Positions 1 to 6,437 of a stretch of 8,506 nt of DNA are shown here, piece after piece. Made by a program: the position numbers and the translations under genes. Origin of the DNA: Pseudidiomarina aestuarii (GTDB lineage: Bacteria; Pseudomonadota; Gammaproteobacteria; Enterobacterales; Alteromonadaceae); the NCBI GenBank assembly GCA_003030745.1, contig PYVG01000028.1, forward strand, positions 1 to 8,506, given 5' to 3'. Each line of letters begins with the position of its first letter. Within the stretch, counting starts at the first letter, position 1. Under the pieces are notes generated by a model. The model ran no database searches and was not told the DNA's origin. It worked only from the letters and a program-made list of their open reading frames with translations.

Positions 1-47
1 ATCGATACCTTACACAATTTTAAAGACCACCAACGTGGGAGCCAGCT

Positions 48-344
48 ATGCATTATGTTTTGATTTACCAAGTTGCAGATGACTATTTAGAGCGTCGAGG
101 CCTGTTTCGCGAGAAGCATCTCAAGTTGGCCTGGGATTATGCAGAGCGCGGCGAGCTCATTTTGGGCGGGGCTGTCGGTGAGCCAATCGACCGAGCGCAC
201 CTGGTGTTCAATGTTGACTCGAAGGCAGCGGTTGAAGCTTTTGTGCAGGCTGATCCATATGTTCAGAACGGTTTAATCAAGAGCCACCAAATTATGCCGT
301 GGCATACGGTTGTCGGTGACCTTGCGGCAAACCCTACTCGCTAA
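48..344 (+). CDS. yciI: YciI-like (YCII-related domain) protein
   Basis: A 98-residue protein with the fold and length of the YciI family, small cytoplasmic dimeric alpha/beta-barrel proteins of the ferredoxin-like type. The N-terminal beta strand (MHYVLIYQ) is followed by the conserved REKHL helix with His24, then a GELILGG strand and an ADPYV motif (Asp69-Pro70) before the last strand. His and Asp at these places are the proposed active-site pair of the family, but the reaction is unknown for most members. The ATG follows a purine-rich GGGAGC at 37-42 that can act as ribosome binding site. In many gammaproteobacteria yciI lies near the septation gene yciB; that neighbour would be outside this window. 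The family call is firm; the function is not established. Confidence 0.9.
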   Translation: MHYVLIYQVADDYLERRGLFREKHLKLAWDYAERGELILGGAVGEPIDRAHLVFNVDSKAAVEAFVQADPYVQNGLIKSHQIMPWHTVVGDLAANPTR

Positions 345-371
345 AAGGAAGCGGGAGCGCATGGCTCCCGC
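343..371 (-). terminator. Rho-independent terminator hairpin between convergent genes
   Basis: GCGGGAGC (351-358) pairs perfectly with GCTCCCGC (364-371) around a 5-base loop. Read on the minus strand, the stem is followed by TTCCTTTT (350 down to 343), a fair U-tract, 24 bases after the stop of the 395-1678 gene. On the plus strand the tail is poor (TGTCATTTA), so termination of the yciI-like gene is possible but weaker. Confidence 0.7.
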
Positions 372-394
372 TGTCATTTAAATCCGACGTTATT

Positions 395-1678
395 TCAGCT
401 TTGCTGGCGACGGCGATAGAGACTTGCTCCCAGCATCAGCGCAATCATCCACCACGCAACTGAACCACTGCTGCGTTCCGGCTCTGGCGGCGGAGGCGGC
501 GGGGTTACCGGAGGATCTTCATCGTCAGACTCCTCGACTAATAGCGGACCGACTGGATCGACAATAGTGCCATTGGCTTCACCATCTGCATCACCAGCGC
601 CACCGTCAGTTAGCGTTAGTGTCACCGTTGCGCCATTAATTTCAGCACTTTCAAATTCTACAAATCCATCCGTATCGTTGTATTTGAAGATGCGAGTGCC
701 GGTTGCTAAAGCTGCTGGATACTCGAGCACTACTGTGACACTGTCGCCCGGATTCAAGTTACCAACCGTATAGCTCACCAAGTCATACGGGAAAGTCGAG
801 TCTTCGGGACGTCCGTTCTGGTTAGACGCGGTATCCGGGTCAATGATTGTAATATCGCCAAATGCACCTAAGTCAGTGCTCATCGCTAAACTATTGCCAC
901 CATCCAGTGCGACACTTGCAACTTGTGCGTCGTAAGGGTCTGGATCTGTACAATCGCTGATACCATCGCCATCCGAGTCAAAGGAATCATCAACTGTCGT
1001 TGAGGTGAAGCTACCTTGAACGCCACCAACCGTAAGCACGGTTGTGGTGTCAGTCAGGCACACATCTGCTGCAGTATGTTGTACACAAATCGAAGCACCA
1101 TTCTCCAAAGTGCCCGCTTCATCAGTAAAGTTACCACTGCAGCCGAGCGAATAGAGCCCATTGCTGACACTGACTGACGTTTCCATATTGATGCCGGTAA
1201 TTTCGATCGTGTTTGATGTCACTACGCTGTACAAGCCAACATCTGTTTGCGACTCGAAGCTGAAAGCGTCTGGCGTAGTATCAGGATCAGGACCAGGATC
1301 GGCCATAGTAGTGCTCACAAAGTCAGCGCTGATACCACCAATAGTAAGTGTCGTGGTTGTCGCTGTGGAGTACTCACTTGAAGACTGATGGCGCACACAA
1401 ATTGTTTCATCGAGTTCAATACTGCCATTCATTGCTGTAAACGAGCTGCCACAGCCAATCGAATACTCACCACCGTCAATCGAGACGGTTGCGGGAGCGT
1501 CGATACCTGAAACGGTAATGGCGCTGGAGGTGACCGATGATGACAGGGCGACATCGACTGCAGGTTCAAATTCAAAAGGGTCAGGCGTGGTGTCATCGGG
1601 TGCTTCGACTTCAAAACCGGTGAGCCGGGCGACTGCCCATGTCGCCAATCCGTCTCGAATATTCGGGACACCGTTCAC
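395..1678 (-). CDS. Cell-surface repeat protein with choice-of-anchor U domain and C-terminal sorting tail; apparently 5'-truncated
   Basis: The open frame gives 427 residues from a GTG, but this start is doubtful because there is no signal peptide although the rest is clearly an exported protein. Residues 1-21 (ending WAVARLTG) look like the end of a delta-60-type repeat. Residues 30-124 and 134-228 are two copies of a beta-sandwich unit opening with TTPDxF and closing with GG..xxFxSTT; each has a Cys pair (76/94 and 180/198) that could form a disulfide. Residues 234-250 (DSDGDGISD) resemble a thrombospondin type 3 calcium loop. Residues 257-382 match the 'choice-of-anchor U' domain (TVTLTLTDGGAGD, GTIVDPVGP). 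A proline-rich linker (389-400) leads to SSGS, a hydrophobic WWMIALMLGASLY helix and RRR, the layout of a GlyGly-CTERM/rhombosortase substrate. It is probably the 3' part of a larger gene (see the upstream remnant) and is likely non-functional unless another start supplies export. Confidence 0.8.
   Translation of the reverse strand: MNGVPNIRDGLATWAVARLTGFEVEAPDDTTPDPFEFEPAVDVALSSSVTSSAITVSGIDAPATVSIDGGEYSIGCGSSFTAMNGSIELDETICVRHQSSSEYSTATTTTLTIGGISADFVSTTMADPGPDPDTTPDAFSFESQTDVGLYSVVTSNTIEITGINMETSVSVSNGLYSLGCSGNFTDEAGTLENGASICVQHTAADVCLTDTTTVLTVGGVQGSFTSTTVDDSFDSDGDGISDCTDPDPYDAQVASVALDGGNSLAMSTDLGAFGDITIIDPDTASNQNGRPEDSTFPYDLVSYTVGNLNPGDSVTVVLEYPAALATGTRIFKYNDTDGFVEFESAEINGATVTLTLTDGGAGDADGEANGTIVDPVGPLLVEESDDEDPPVTPPPPPPEPERSSGSVAWWMIALMLGASLYRRRQQS
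995..1591 (-). repeat. Two tandem ~95-residue beta-sandwich repeats within the surface protein
   Basis: The unit spans 1307-1591 (first copy) and 995-1279 (second copy). Both copies share TTPD-F-FE, a VTS..I.(V/I).GI strand, YS(I/L)GC, an ICV.H segment and a TTT.LT(I/V)GG closing strand. The divergence between copies is large, so this is an old duplication rather than a recent DNA-level repeat. Confidence 0.8.
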
Positions 1679-1750
1679 GCTGGTGTGTCCAAGCAGTAAA
1701 ATTCGGCCTTGTTGATCGAGTGTAAGCGATCTTTTTAAAAATTTATGCGT
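1679..1750 (-). pseudogene. In-frame 5' remnant of the surface-protein gene (delta-60-like repeat)
   Basis: Upstream of the GTG at 1678 the same frame stays open for 24 codons to a TAA at 1751-1753. The encoded residues include LDQQGRILLLGHTS, and together with the following segment ending WAVARLTG they match the pattern of a delta-60 repeat (D-x-x-G-R-I-L-x-x-G ... AVAR). No ATG, GTG or TTG start exists in this stretch; one CTG is present. Coding-like sequence upstream of any plausible start indicates that the gene has lost its 5' part, with the break near 1732-1753, where the sequence turns AT-rich. Confidence 0.6.
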
Positions 1751-1791
1751 TTATAGCTAGTAATAGATTCAGCATAAGTGAAAGGTGAATT

Positions 1792-2334
1792 GTGAAACGT
1801 ATTTTAGTCGCTCTTTTAGCTATTTGGTTGGTCGGTTGTTCCAGCAATGACTGGCGCTCTGCGTCACGCGATCCTGCTGGTATTGCGGCAAATCCAGAAG
1901 TGACGTCTGAAGCTGTGATTGAAGCGTATGCGGCTGACGCCTTCGGTTGGCGAGGTTGGTTTGCTGTCCACACGTGGATTGCTGTGAAGCCCGAAAATGC
2001 TAGTGAATACACAGTCTATGAAGTAGTAGGTTGGCGTGTCGAAAGCGGACAGCCTGCTCTGCGCGTTTATCAAACCGCTACTCCAGATCGATTCTGGTAT
2101 GGCGCTGAACCAGAGAAAATCTACGCGTTGCAAGGTGAGCGCGCGGCTGAACTGATTCCTGAAATTGCAGCGGCTGCTGAGCGTTACCCGTGGGCCGACG
2201 AATATACCGCAGTGCCGGGTCCGAATAGTAATACCTTCCCGGCTTGGATTGCGCTGCAAGTTCCAGAACTAGGGTTAGAGTTGCCATTTAGTGCTATTGG
2301 CAGTGGTTATGCGGACAATGACGCCGCCAATTAA
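1792..2334 (+). CDS. DUF3750-family lipoprotein, possibly short at its C terminus
   Basis: A 180-residue protein starting at GTG with AAGG at 1782-1785 as ribosome binding site. It begins with a lipoprotein signal: basic MKR, a hydrophobic stretch, and the lipobox LVGC with Cys16 followed by Ser-Ser, which favours the outer membrane. Residues 51-170 carry DUF3750 hallmarks: FGWRGWFAVHTWIAVKP (His60), YEVVGWRV, the PDRFWYGA segment, PGPNSNTF (142-149) and PELGLELP..AIG. The molecular role of DUF3750 is not known. As I recall the family, members continue well past the AIG motif, whereas this one ends 10 residues after it. Its TAA overlaps the stop of the convergent toxin gene. It could be a natural short form or a gene whose 3' end was replaced when the toxin-antitoxin module arrived. 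The AT-rich stretch 1732-1780 probably holds its promoter, but I cannot define -35/-10 boxes. Confidence 0.85.
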   Translation: MKRILVALLAIWLVGCSSNDWRSASRDPAGIAANPEVTSEAVIEAYAADAFGWRGWFAVHTWIAVKPENASEYTVYEVVGWRVESGQPALRVYQTATPDRFWYGAEPEKIYALQGERAAELIPEIAAAAERYPWADEYTAVPGPNSNTFPAWIALQVPELGLELPFSAIGSGYADNDAAN

Positions 2335-2594
2335 TAGTGGTAGCGGCAAGACAGTATGGTAATCGCGCGGTCATCAACGGCATAGACGAGGCGGTTGGTG
2401 TCATCGATACGTCGCGACCAGAAGCCACTCAGACTCTCTCGTAGTGGCTCTGGTTTGCCGATACCCTCAAAGGGTGTCCGCTGAACTTCCTTGATGAGTG
2501 CGTTAATGCGCCGCAACGTTTTCTTATCTTGTCCTTGCCAATATAAATAATCACGCCACGACTCGTCAGTCCATGACAACAATCGCTTGGTCAT
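2331..2594 (-). CDS. yoeB: YoeB-family toxin (Txe/YoeB mRNA interferase)
   Basis: An 87-residue protein closely resembling E. coli YoeB, a ribosome-dependent endoribonuclease of the RelE superfamily that cleaves mRNA in the A site and is neutralised by YefM. Shared blocks include W..ESW.DYLYWQ (N-terminal helix), RTPFEG.GKPEPL and LSGFWSRRI, and the end CRYHY. The catalytic residues known from E. coli (Glu46, Arg65, His83, Tyr84) line up with Glu49, Arg68, His86 and Tyr87 here, so the toxin looks active and complete. Its ATG overlaps the antitoxin stop as ATGA (2591-2594), meaning translational coupling. Its TAA lies on the palindrome TTAA shared with the stop of the convergent lipoprotein gene. 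Confidence 0.96.
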   Translation of the reverse strand: MTKRLLSWTDESWRDYLYWQGQDKKTLRRINALIKEVQRTPFEGIGKPEPLRESLSGFWSRRIDDTNRLVYAVDDRAITILSCRYHY

Positions 2595-2854
2595 CCTTGA
2601 CTCTCATCCTCTAGTTTATGCTCGGTTGTTTCACCAGACCGATACTGCTGAATCGAGCGGCTCAAGTGCTCCGCGTTCGCCGGCGAGCGCAACAGATAAA
2701 CCGTTTCCATCAGACTATTATAGTGATCGAGAGACATCACAACCGCATCCTCGGCATCGCGCCGCGTAATAATGGTGGTATCTGCATCGTTCACGACTTC
2801 ATCTAAAACAGTCTTCAGGCTGTTACGTGCCTCAGTAAAAGTTACAATTTTCAT
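2591..2854 (-). CDS. yefM: YefM-family antitoxin
   Basis: An 87-residue protein of the Phd/YefM family that binds and inhibits YoeB and represses its own operon. The N-terminal DNA-binding part (KIVTFTEARNSL, then TIITRRDAEDAVVMSL) is followed by the YoeB-type signature YNSLMETVYLLRSPANA (residues 45-61), and an acidic, probably disordered C-terminal tail (72-87) that would wrap the toxin. The ATG at 2854 is chosen over an in-frame TTG at 2869 because AGGTGG lies just upstream (2858-2863) and the protein then starts at the family's usual position. It is the first gene of the operon, overlapping yoeB by 4 bases. Confidence 0.95.
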   Translation of the reverse strand: MKIVTFTEARNSLKTVLDEVVNDADTTIITRRDAEDAVVMSLDHYNSLMETVYLLRSPANAEHLSRSIQQYRSGETTEHKLEDESQG

Positions 2855-2861
2855 AGCCCAC

Positions 2862-2869
2862 CTGTACAA
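2862..2869. promoter_or_regulatory. Downstream YefM operator core (CTGTACAA)
   Basis: TGTACA is the palindromic core bound by YefM-YoeB in E. coli. This copy lies between the predicted transcription start and the ribosome binding site, where bound repressor would block transcription. The identical 8-mer occurs in inverted orientation at 2914-2921. Confidence 0.6.
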
Positions 2870-2880
2870 TTAGTAGCACA

Positions 2881-2909
2881 AGTATAGCTGCCTGCCCCAA
2901 CCTGTTCAA
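2881..2909 (-). promoter_or_regulatory. sigma70 promoter of yefM-yoeB
   Basis: On the minus strand TTGAAC (-35, 2909-2904) and TATACT (-10, 2886-2881) are separated by exactly 17 bases. Transcription would begin near 2874, giving a short leader of about 20 bases before the yefM ATG. Confidence 0.75.
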
Positions 2910-2913
2910 GTTG

Positions 2914-2921
2914 TTGTACAG
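2914..2921. promoter_or_regulatory. Upstream YefM operator core (TTGTACAG)
   Basis: This is an inverted copy of the 2862-2869 site, with centres 52 bases apart, placed just upstream of the yefM -35 box and inside the region shared with divergent ycaO. In E. coli the two TGTACA sites are close together; here they bracket the promoter instead. Confidence 0.5.
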
Positions 2922-3014
2922 ATCGTGAATTAGGCAAGACTAATGAGTGCAAAAAAGCGATAATAGCGACCGCAACGCAATGACGTCACACCCATCAACG
3001 CTGGTACGCTATTC

Positions 3015-5201
3015 ATGGAAATCAAAGTCAATTTTCTCGACAACCTCCGACTCGAAGCTAAGTTCGATGACTTCACGGTCATTACGGACCAACCGATTCG
3101 CTACAAGGGCGACGGCTCGGCACCGAGTCCATTTGATTATTTCCTCGCGTCATCAGCACTGTGTGCCGCCTATTTCGTTAAAGTGTATTGTGTAACGCGT
3201 AATATTCCGACCGACAATATTCGGTTGTCACAGAACAACATTGTGGATCCTGAAAATCGCTACAACCAAATTTTCAAGATTCAGGTAGAGCTGCCAGAAG
3301 ATATTTCTGAGAAAGATCGCGAAGGCATTTTGCGCTCGATTGAGCGTTGCACCGTGAAGAAAGTGGTTCAAACGGGTCCTGAGTTCCAAATTGAAGTGGT
3401 CGAAAACCTCGACGAAGACGCCCAAGCCTTGTTGATGGGCAGCCCAACTGACGGCTCGCGCACCTATATTGAAGGTAAAGACCTTCCGCTTGAAGACACT
3501 ATCGCCAACATGACCGCTATTTTGGCGAACTTGGGCATGAAGATTGAAATCGCCTCATGGCGCAATATTGTCCCGCATGTGTGGTCGCTGCATATTCGCG
3601 ATGCGGCGTCGCCGATGTGTTTCACCAACGGCAAAGGCGCAACCAAAGAAGCGGCTTTGGCTTCAGCCTTGGGTGAGTTTATTGAACGTCTGAGCTGCAA
3701 CTTCTTCTACAACGATCAGTACTTCGGTGAGGCGATTGCGAATAGCGACTTTGTGCATTATCCAAATGAAAAGTGGTTCGCCCTTACCGATGATGACTCG
3801 TTGCCTGACGGTTTGCTGGATGACTACTGCTTGGACATCTATAACCCCGACGATGAGTTGTGTGGTTCTCATTTAATCGATACCAACTCTGGTCGCGTCG
3901 ATCGCGGTATCTGTGCATTGCCGTTTGTGCGTCACTCTGACGGCGAGACCGTTTATTTCCCATCGAACTTGATCGAGAACTTGTACTTAAGCAACGGTAT
4001 GAGTGCGGGTAATACATTGCCGGAAGCGCAAGTGCAGTGTTTATCAGAAATTTTTGAACGTGCGGTGAAAAAGCAGATCCTCGAGCAAGAATTGGCGTTA
4101 CCGGATGTTCCTGTTGATGTTCTCGCACGTTACCCGCATTTAGTTGAAGGCATTGCAGCGCTCGAAGCTCAGGGCTTTCCAGTATTGGTGAAAGATGCGT
4201 CGCTGGGCGGTCAATTCCCTGTTGCGTGCGTGACCTTGATGAATCCACGTACGGGTGGCGTATTTGCCTCGTTCGGCGCACATCCAAGTATGGCCGTTGC
4301 TATTGAACGCAGTCTCACTGAGCTACTGCAAGGCCGCAGCTTTGAAGGCTTGAACGACCTGCCTCCTCCCACCTTTAATTCCATGGAACTCACAGAGCCG
4401 AACAACTTTGTAGAGCACTTTATCGATTCCTCAGGTGTGGTGTCTTGGCGCTTCTTTAGTGCGCGTAGCGATTACAGCTTTGTCGACTGGGATTTTGCGG
4501 GGGCTAACCAAGAAGAAGCCGATGCCTTGTTTGGCATCTTGGCCGACCTTGGCAAAGAAGTTTACATGACCGTGCATACTGACTTGGGCGCGCCAGTATG
4601 TCGGATTTTGGTGCCAGGTTTCTCTGAAGTGTATCCAGTTGAAGACTTAGTTTGGGACAACACCAATGTGGCGCTGCAGTATCGGGAAGCTATTCTTAAT
4701 CTGCATCGTTTGAGCGACGATGAACTGCGTGATCTCGTTGAGCGTTTAGAAGAGAGCCAACTCGATCAATATATGGCTATCATCACGCTGATCGGCATTG
4801 AATTTGATGAGAATACGGTCTGGGGTCAGCTGACTATTCTTGAACTGAAAACACTGATTTACCTTGCACTCGGACAGTATGAAGAGGCATTGGAAGGCGT
4901 TGAAGAGTTTCTCCAGTACAACGACAACACGGTTGCACGCCAGTTATTCTATCGCGCTATGCAGGCCGTTTTAGAAATCGAGCTCGATGATTCATTGGAG
5001 CTGGACGATTACCGACACAATCTGACGCGAATGTTCGGCACTGAGGTGATGGAGCAAGTGATTGGTTCGGTTGAAGGCAGCGTGCGCTTTGCAGGGTTAG
5101 AGCCCACCAACATGCAGCTTGACGGCCTCGAGAAGCATTTGCGACTGATTGAAAGTTACCAAAAACTGCATGCCGCGCGTGCGAGTCGAGCAACAGATTA
5201 A
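3015..5201 (+). CDS. ycaO: OsmC-domain/YcaO fusion protein (ribosomal S12 methylthiolation accessory factor YcaO)
   Basis: A 728-residue cytoplasmic protein. Residues 1-135 form an OsmC-like domain (FDYFLASSALC motif; Cys50 and Cys112 at places typical for the OsmC thiol pair, with an extra Cys59). Residues about 150-728 match E. coli YcaO along their length: the ATP-binding domain contains FTNGKGATKEAALASALGEFIERLS and SNGMSAGNT. The ATP/Mg ligands of E. coli (Glu75, Glu78, Glu191, Glu199, Glu202, Arg203) correspond at constant offset to Glu221, Glu224, Glu337, Glu345, Glu348 and Arg349. The C-terminal ~170 residues are helical and TPR-like, as in the family. E. coli YcaO is needed together with RimO for beta-methylthiolation of ribosomal protein S12. 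This is the non-azoline YcaO type; no precursor peptide or dehydrogenase gene is nearby. The ATG is the only standard in-frame start after the stop at 2964-2966, but has no clear Shine-Dalgarno sequence. Confidence 0.95.
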   Translation: MEIKVNFLDNLRLEAKFDDFTVITDQPIRYKGDGSAPSPFDYFLASSALCAAYFVKVYCVTRNIPTDNIRLSQNNIVDPENRYNQIFKIQVELPEDISEKDREGILRSIERCTVKKVVQTGPEFQIEVVENLDEDAQALLMGSPTDGSRTYIEGKDLPLEDTIANMTAILANLGMKIEIASWRNIVPHVWSLHIRDAASPMCFTNGKGATKEAALASALGEFIERLSCNFFYNDQYFGEAIANSDFVHYPNEKWFALTDDDSLPDGLLDDYCLDIYNPDDELCGSHLIDTNSGRVDRGICALPFVRHSDGETVYFPSNLIENLYLSNGMSAGNTLPEAQVQCLSEIFERAVKKQILEQELALPDVPVDVLARYPHLVEGIAALEAQGFPVLVKDASLGGQFPVACVTLMNPRTGGVFASFGAHPSMAVAIERSLTELLQGRSFEGLNDLPPPTFNSMELTEPNNFVEHFIDSSGVVSWRFFSARSDYSFVDWDFAGANQEEADALFGILADLGKEVYMTVHTDLGAPVCRILVPGFSEVYPVEDLVWDNTNVALQYREAILNLHRLSDDELRDLVERLEESQLDQYMAIITLIGIEFDENTVWGQLTILELKTLIYLALGQYEEALEGVEEFLQYNDNTVARQLFYRAMQAVLEIELDDSLELDDYRHNLTRMFGTEVMEQVIGSVEGSVRFAGLEPTNMQLDGLEKHLRLIESYQKLHAARASRATD

Positions 5202-5251
5202 CAGCTGAGAATCATAGCGACGAACCTATGGATCCTACACCGCCTCAGCTG
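5202..5251. repeat. Inverted repeat CAGCTGAG...CTCAGCTG between convergent genes
   Basis: Eight bases at 5202-5209 are perfectly complementary to 5244-5251, separated by 34 bases. One arm lies right after the ycaO stop and the other inside the last codons of the glycosyltransferase gene. It could form a stem that ends or protects both transcripts, but there is no T-tract, so a classical terminator is not supported. Confidence 0.35.
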
Positions 5252-6071
5252 AATCAATGAAGGTGTGTCGGTCGAGCCCATAGCTTGTCACTACGATTTG
5301 ATTTTTCTTCGTATTTTCAATGATTTTACCGTTAAACAGTCGAACTTCTTGCTCAACATAACTACGAGCATGTTCGAGGTGAACACACACCGCTGAATAA
5401 CGGATCTGCTTACTTTTAACACCTTTATTGAGCAAGCGCTCGCCCAGTTCTCGATCCTCACCGCCATAGCGCATGCGCTCATCAAAACCATTTACTGCAA
5501 TAAGGTCCGCCAGCCAACCCGATGCGTTATGGCCATTCCAAGATGCCCGCGTCGGCGTGAGTCTATTCAATAGTTTGGATTTCCTGCCAGACGCAGTCAG
5601 CTTCAGTGCTTTATGTGTTTTCTTTAGGCCTCGTTCGACCAGCCACTCAACATCAAAAGCATTGCCATTCTTGATATCGTCCACAGTGATGGCGCGACTT
5701 GCCGACAATGGCAGCTTGAAATAGCCACCCGATAGAAAGTAACTCGGTTCGCGGTATTGAACATGCGTCGCTAAGAAGTCATTGCGTGGAATACAGTCAC
5801 CGTCGGTGAAGACAACATAGTCGCCCTCCGCTACTAACAGTGCTTTATTTAATATGCGTGTTTTGCGAAAGCCTTCGTCCGGTTGCCACACGTGCTTAAC
5901 TTGCCGGCCACTTTGCTGCTCGAACCGATTAATGCGCGCTAACGTATCTGGCGTAGAGCCATCATCCGCGACAATAATTTCGAAGTCTTGAAAGGTTTGA
6001 AAGTGAAATCCCCACAGTGTTTTTTCTAACCAATCAGGAGAGTTATAGGTCGAAAAAATTACAGTTAACAT
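5235..6071 (-). CDS. Family 2 glycosyltransferase (GT-A fold)
   Basis: A 278-residue enzyme that would transfer a sugar from a nucleotide-sugar donor to a glycan or other acceptor in the cytoplasm or at the inner membrane face. Visible motifs are the first strand and helix VIFSTYNSPDWLEKTL, ADDGS (Asp36-Asp37, nucleotide binding), FTDGDC (Asp90-Gly-Asp92, the metal-binding DXD), the acceptor-side GHNASGW, and GFDERMRYGGEDREL (Glu205-Asp206), which resembles the C-terminal galactosyltransferase-type domain. No membrane segment is seen. The frame also offers an ATG at 6137, adding 22 residues with no family match. I prefer 6071, because the first beta strand starts there as in relatives, although its ribosome binding site is weak. 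The gene stands alone, convergent to ycaO and not in a polysaccharide cluster, so donor and acceptor cannot be inferred; lipopolysaccharide or surface glycan work is a guess. Confidence 0.88.
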   Translation of the reverse strand: MLTVIFSTYNSPDWLEKTLWGFHFQTFQDFEIIVADDGSTPDTLARINRFEQQSGRQVKHVWQPDEGFRKTRILNKALLVAEGDYVVFTDGDCIPRNDFLATHVQYREPSYFLSGGYFKLPLSASRAITVDDIKNGNAFDVEWLVERGLKKTHKALKLTASGRKSKLLNRLTPTRASWNGHNASGWLADLIAVNGFDERMRYGGEDRELGERLLNKGVKSKQIRYSAVCVHLEHARSYVEQEVRLFNGKIIENTKKNQIVVTSYGLDRHTFIDSAEAV

Positions 6072-6200
6072 GCTGTTCACTAGTGTCTTGGTGATTAGGT
6101 GCCAGTCGCATCGTCGACAACCCGAGGCAACACTCATGAGAAATACTACCGCTCAACCATGCTTCTGACTACCAAATTCACCAAATGTTTACAGCTAGAC

Positions 6201-6407
6201 TTAACTTTCGGCGTTAACGTCCTTTTTCATGACGAGCACAATCATGTAGAGCAGCGCGATAGGCGGCACAAAGGCAGTCAGAAAGCCGACAAAGGCTGCC
6301 CAACCAGCATTCTGTGTTTTCCGCTTACCCAATAAATAAGTCACGATAACCGTGACAATCATGAACAGGATCATGCCCTGTCCGATGTAAGTCATATTAA
6401 TATTCAT
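6201..6407 (-). CDS. Small membrane protein with two transmembrane helices
   Basis: A 68-residue protein with helices at about residues 9-26 (GQGMILFMIVTVIVTYLL) and 37-59 (AAFVGFLTAFVPPIALLYMIVLV), joined by a basic loop GKRKTQ and ending in a polar KKD tail. The basic loop and tail suggest that both may face the cytoplasm differently, so topology is uncertain. AAGGACG lies 5-11 bases before the ATG, a good ribosome binding site. It is 30 bases downstream of the VOC gene on the same strand, probably one transcript. I do not recognise a named family; function is unknown. Confidence 0.75.
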   Translation of the reverse strand: MNINMTYIGQGMILFMIVTVIVTYLLGKRKTQNAGWAAFVGFLTAFVPPIALLYMIVLVMKKDVNAES

Positions 6408-6437
6408 AGTCGTCCTTGTTGTAGTTATTTTTCCGAA

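Noticed and set aside
1743..2259. Reverse-strand open frames opposite the DUF3750 gene
   Set aside because: They lie antisense to a gene with clear family motifs and a lipobox, and their products (Ser/Arg-rich, no pattern) look like shadows. They also do not continue the delta-60 remnant.
2914..2964. A promoter for ycaO using TTGTAC as -35
   Set aside because: No -10 box with acceptable spacing is present: candidates at 2939-2944 and 2959-2964 need spacers of 19 or more. The TTGTAC is better explained as part of the TGTACA operator.
3784..4287. 167-codon reverse-strand frame inside ycaO
   Set aside because: It is fully antisense to the conserved YcaO domain; the product is Arg/Ser/His-rich with no recognisable domain.
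5202..5251. Inverted repeat as a Rho-independent terminator
   Set aside because: The 34-base loop and the absence of a T-tract on either strand do not support it, and CAGCTG is itself a common palindrome. It is kept only as a low-confidence repeat.
6072..6137. Longer glycosyltransferase starting at the upstream ATG (6137)
   Set aside because: The extra 22 residues have no family similarity and no good ribosome binding site; the GT-A first strand begins right at the ATG at 6071.
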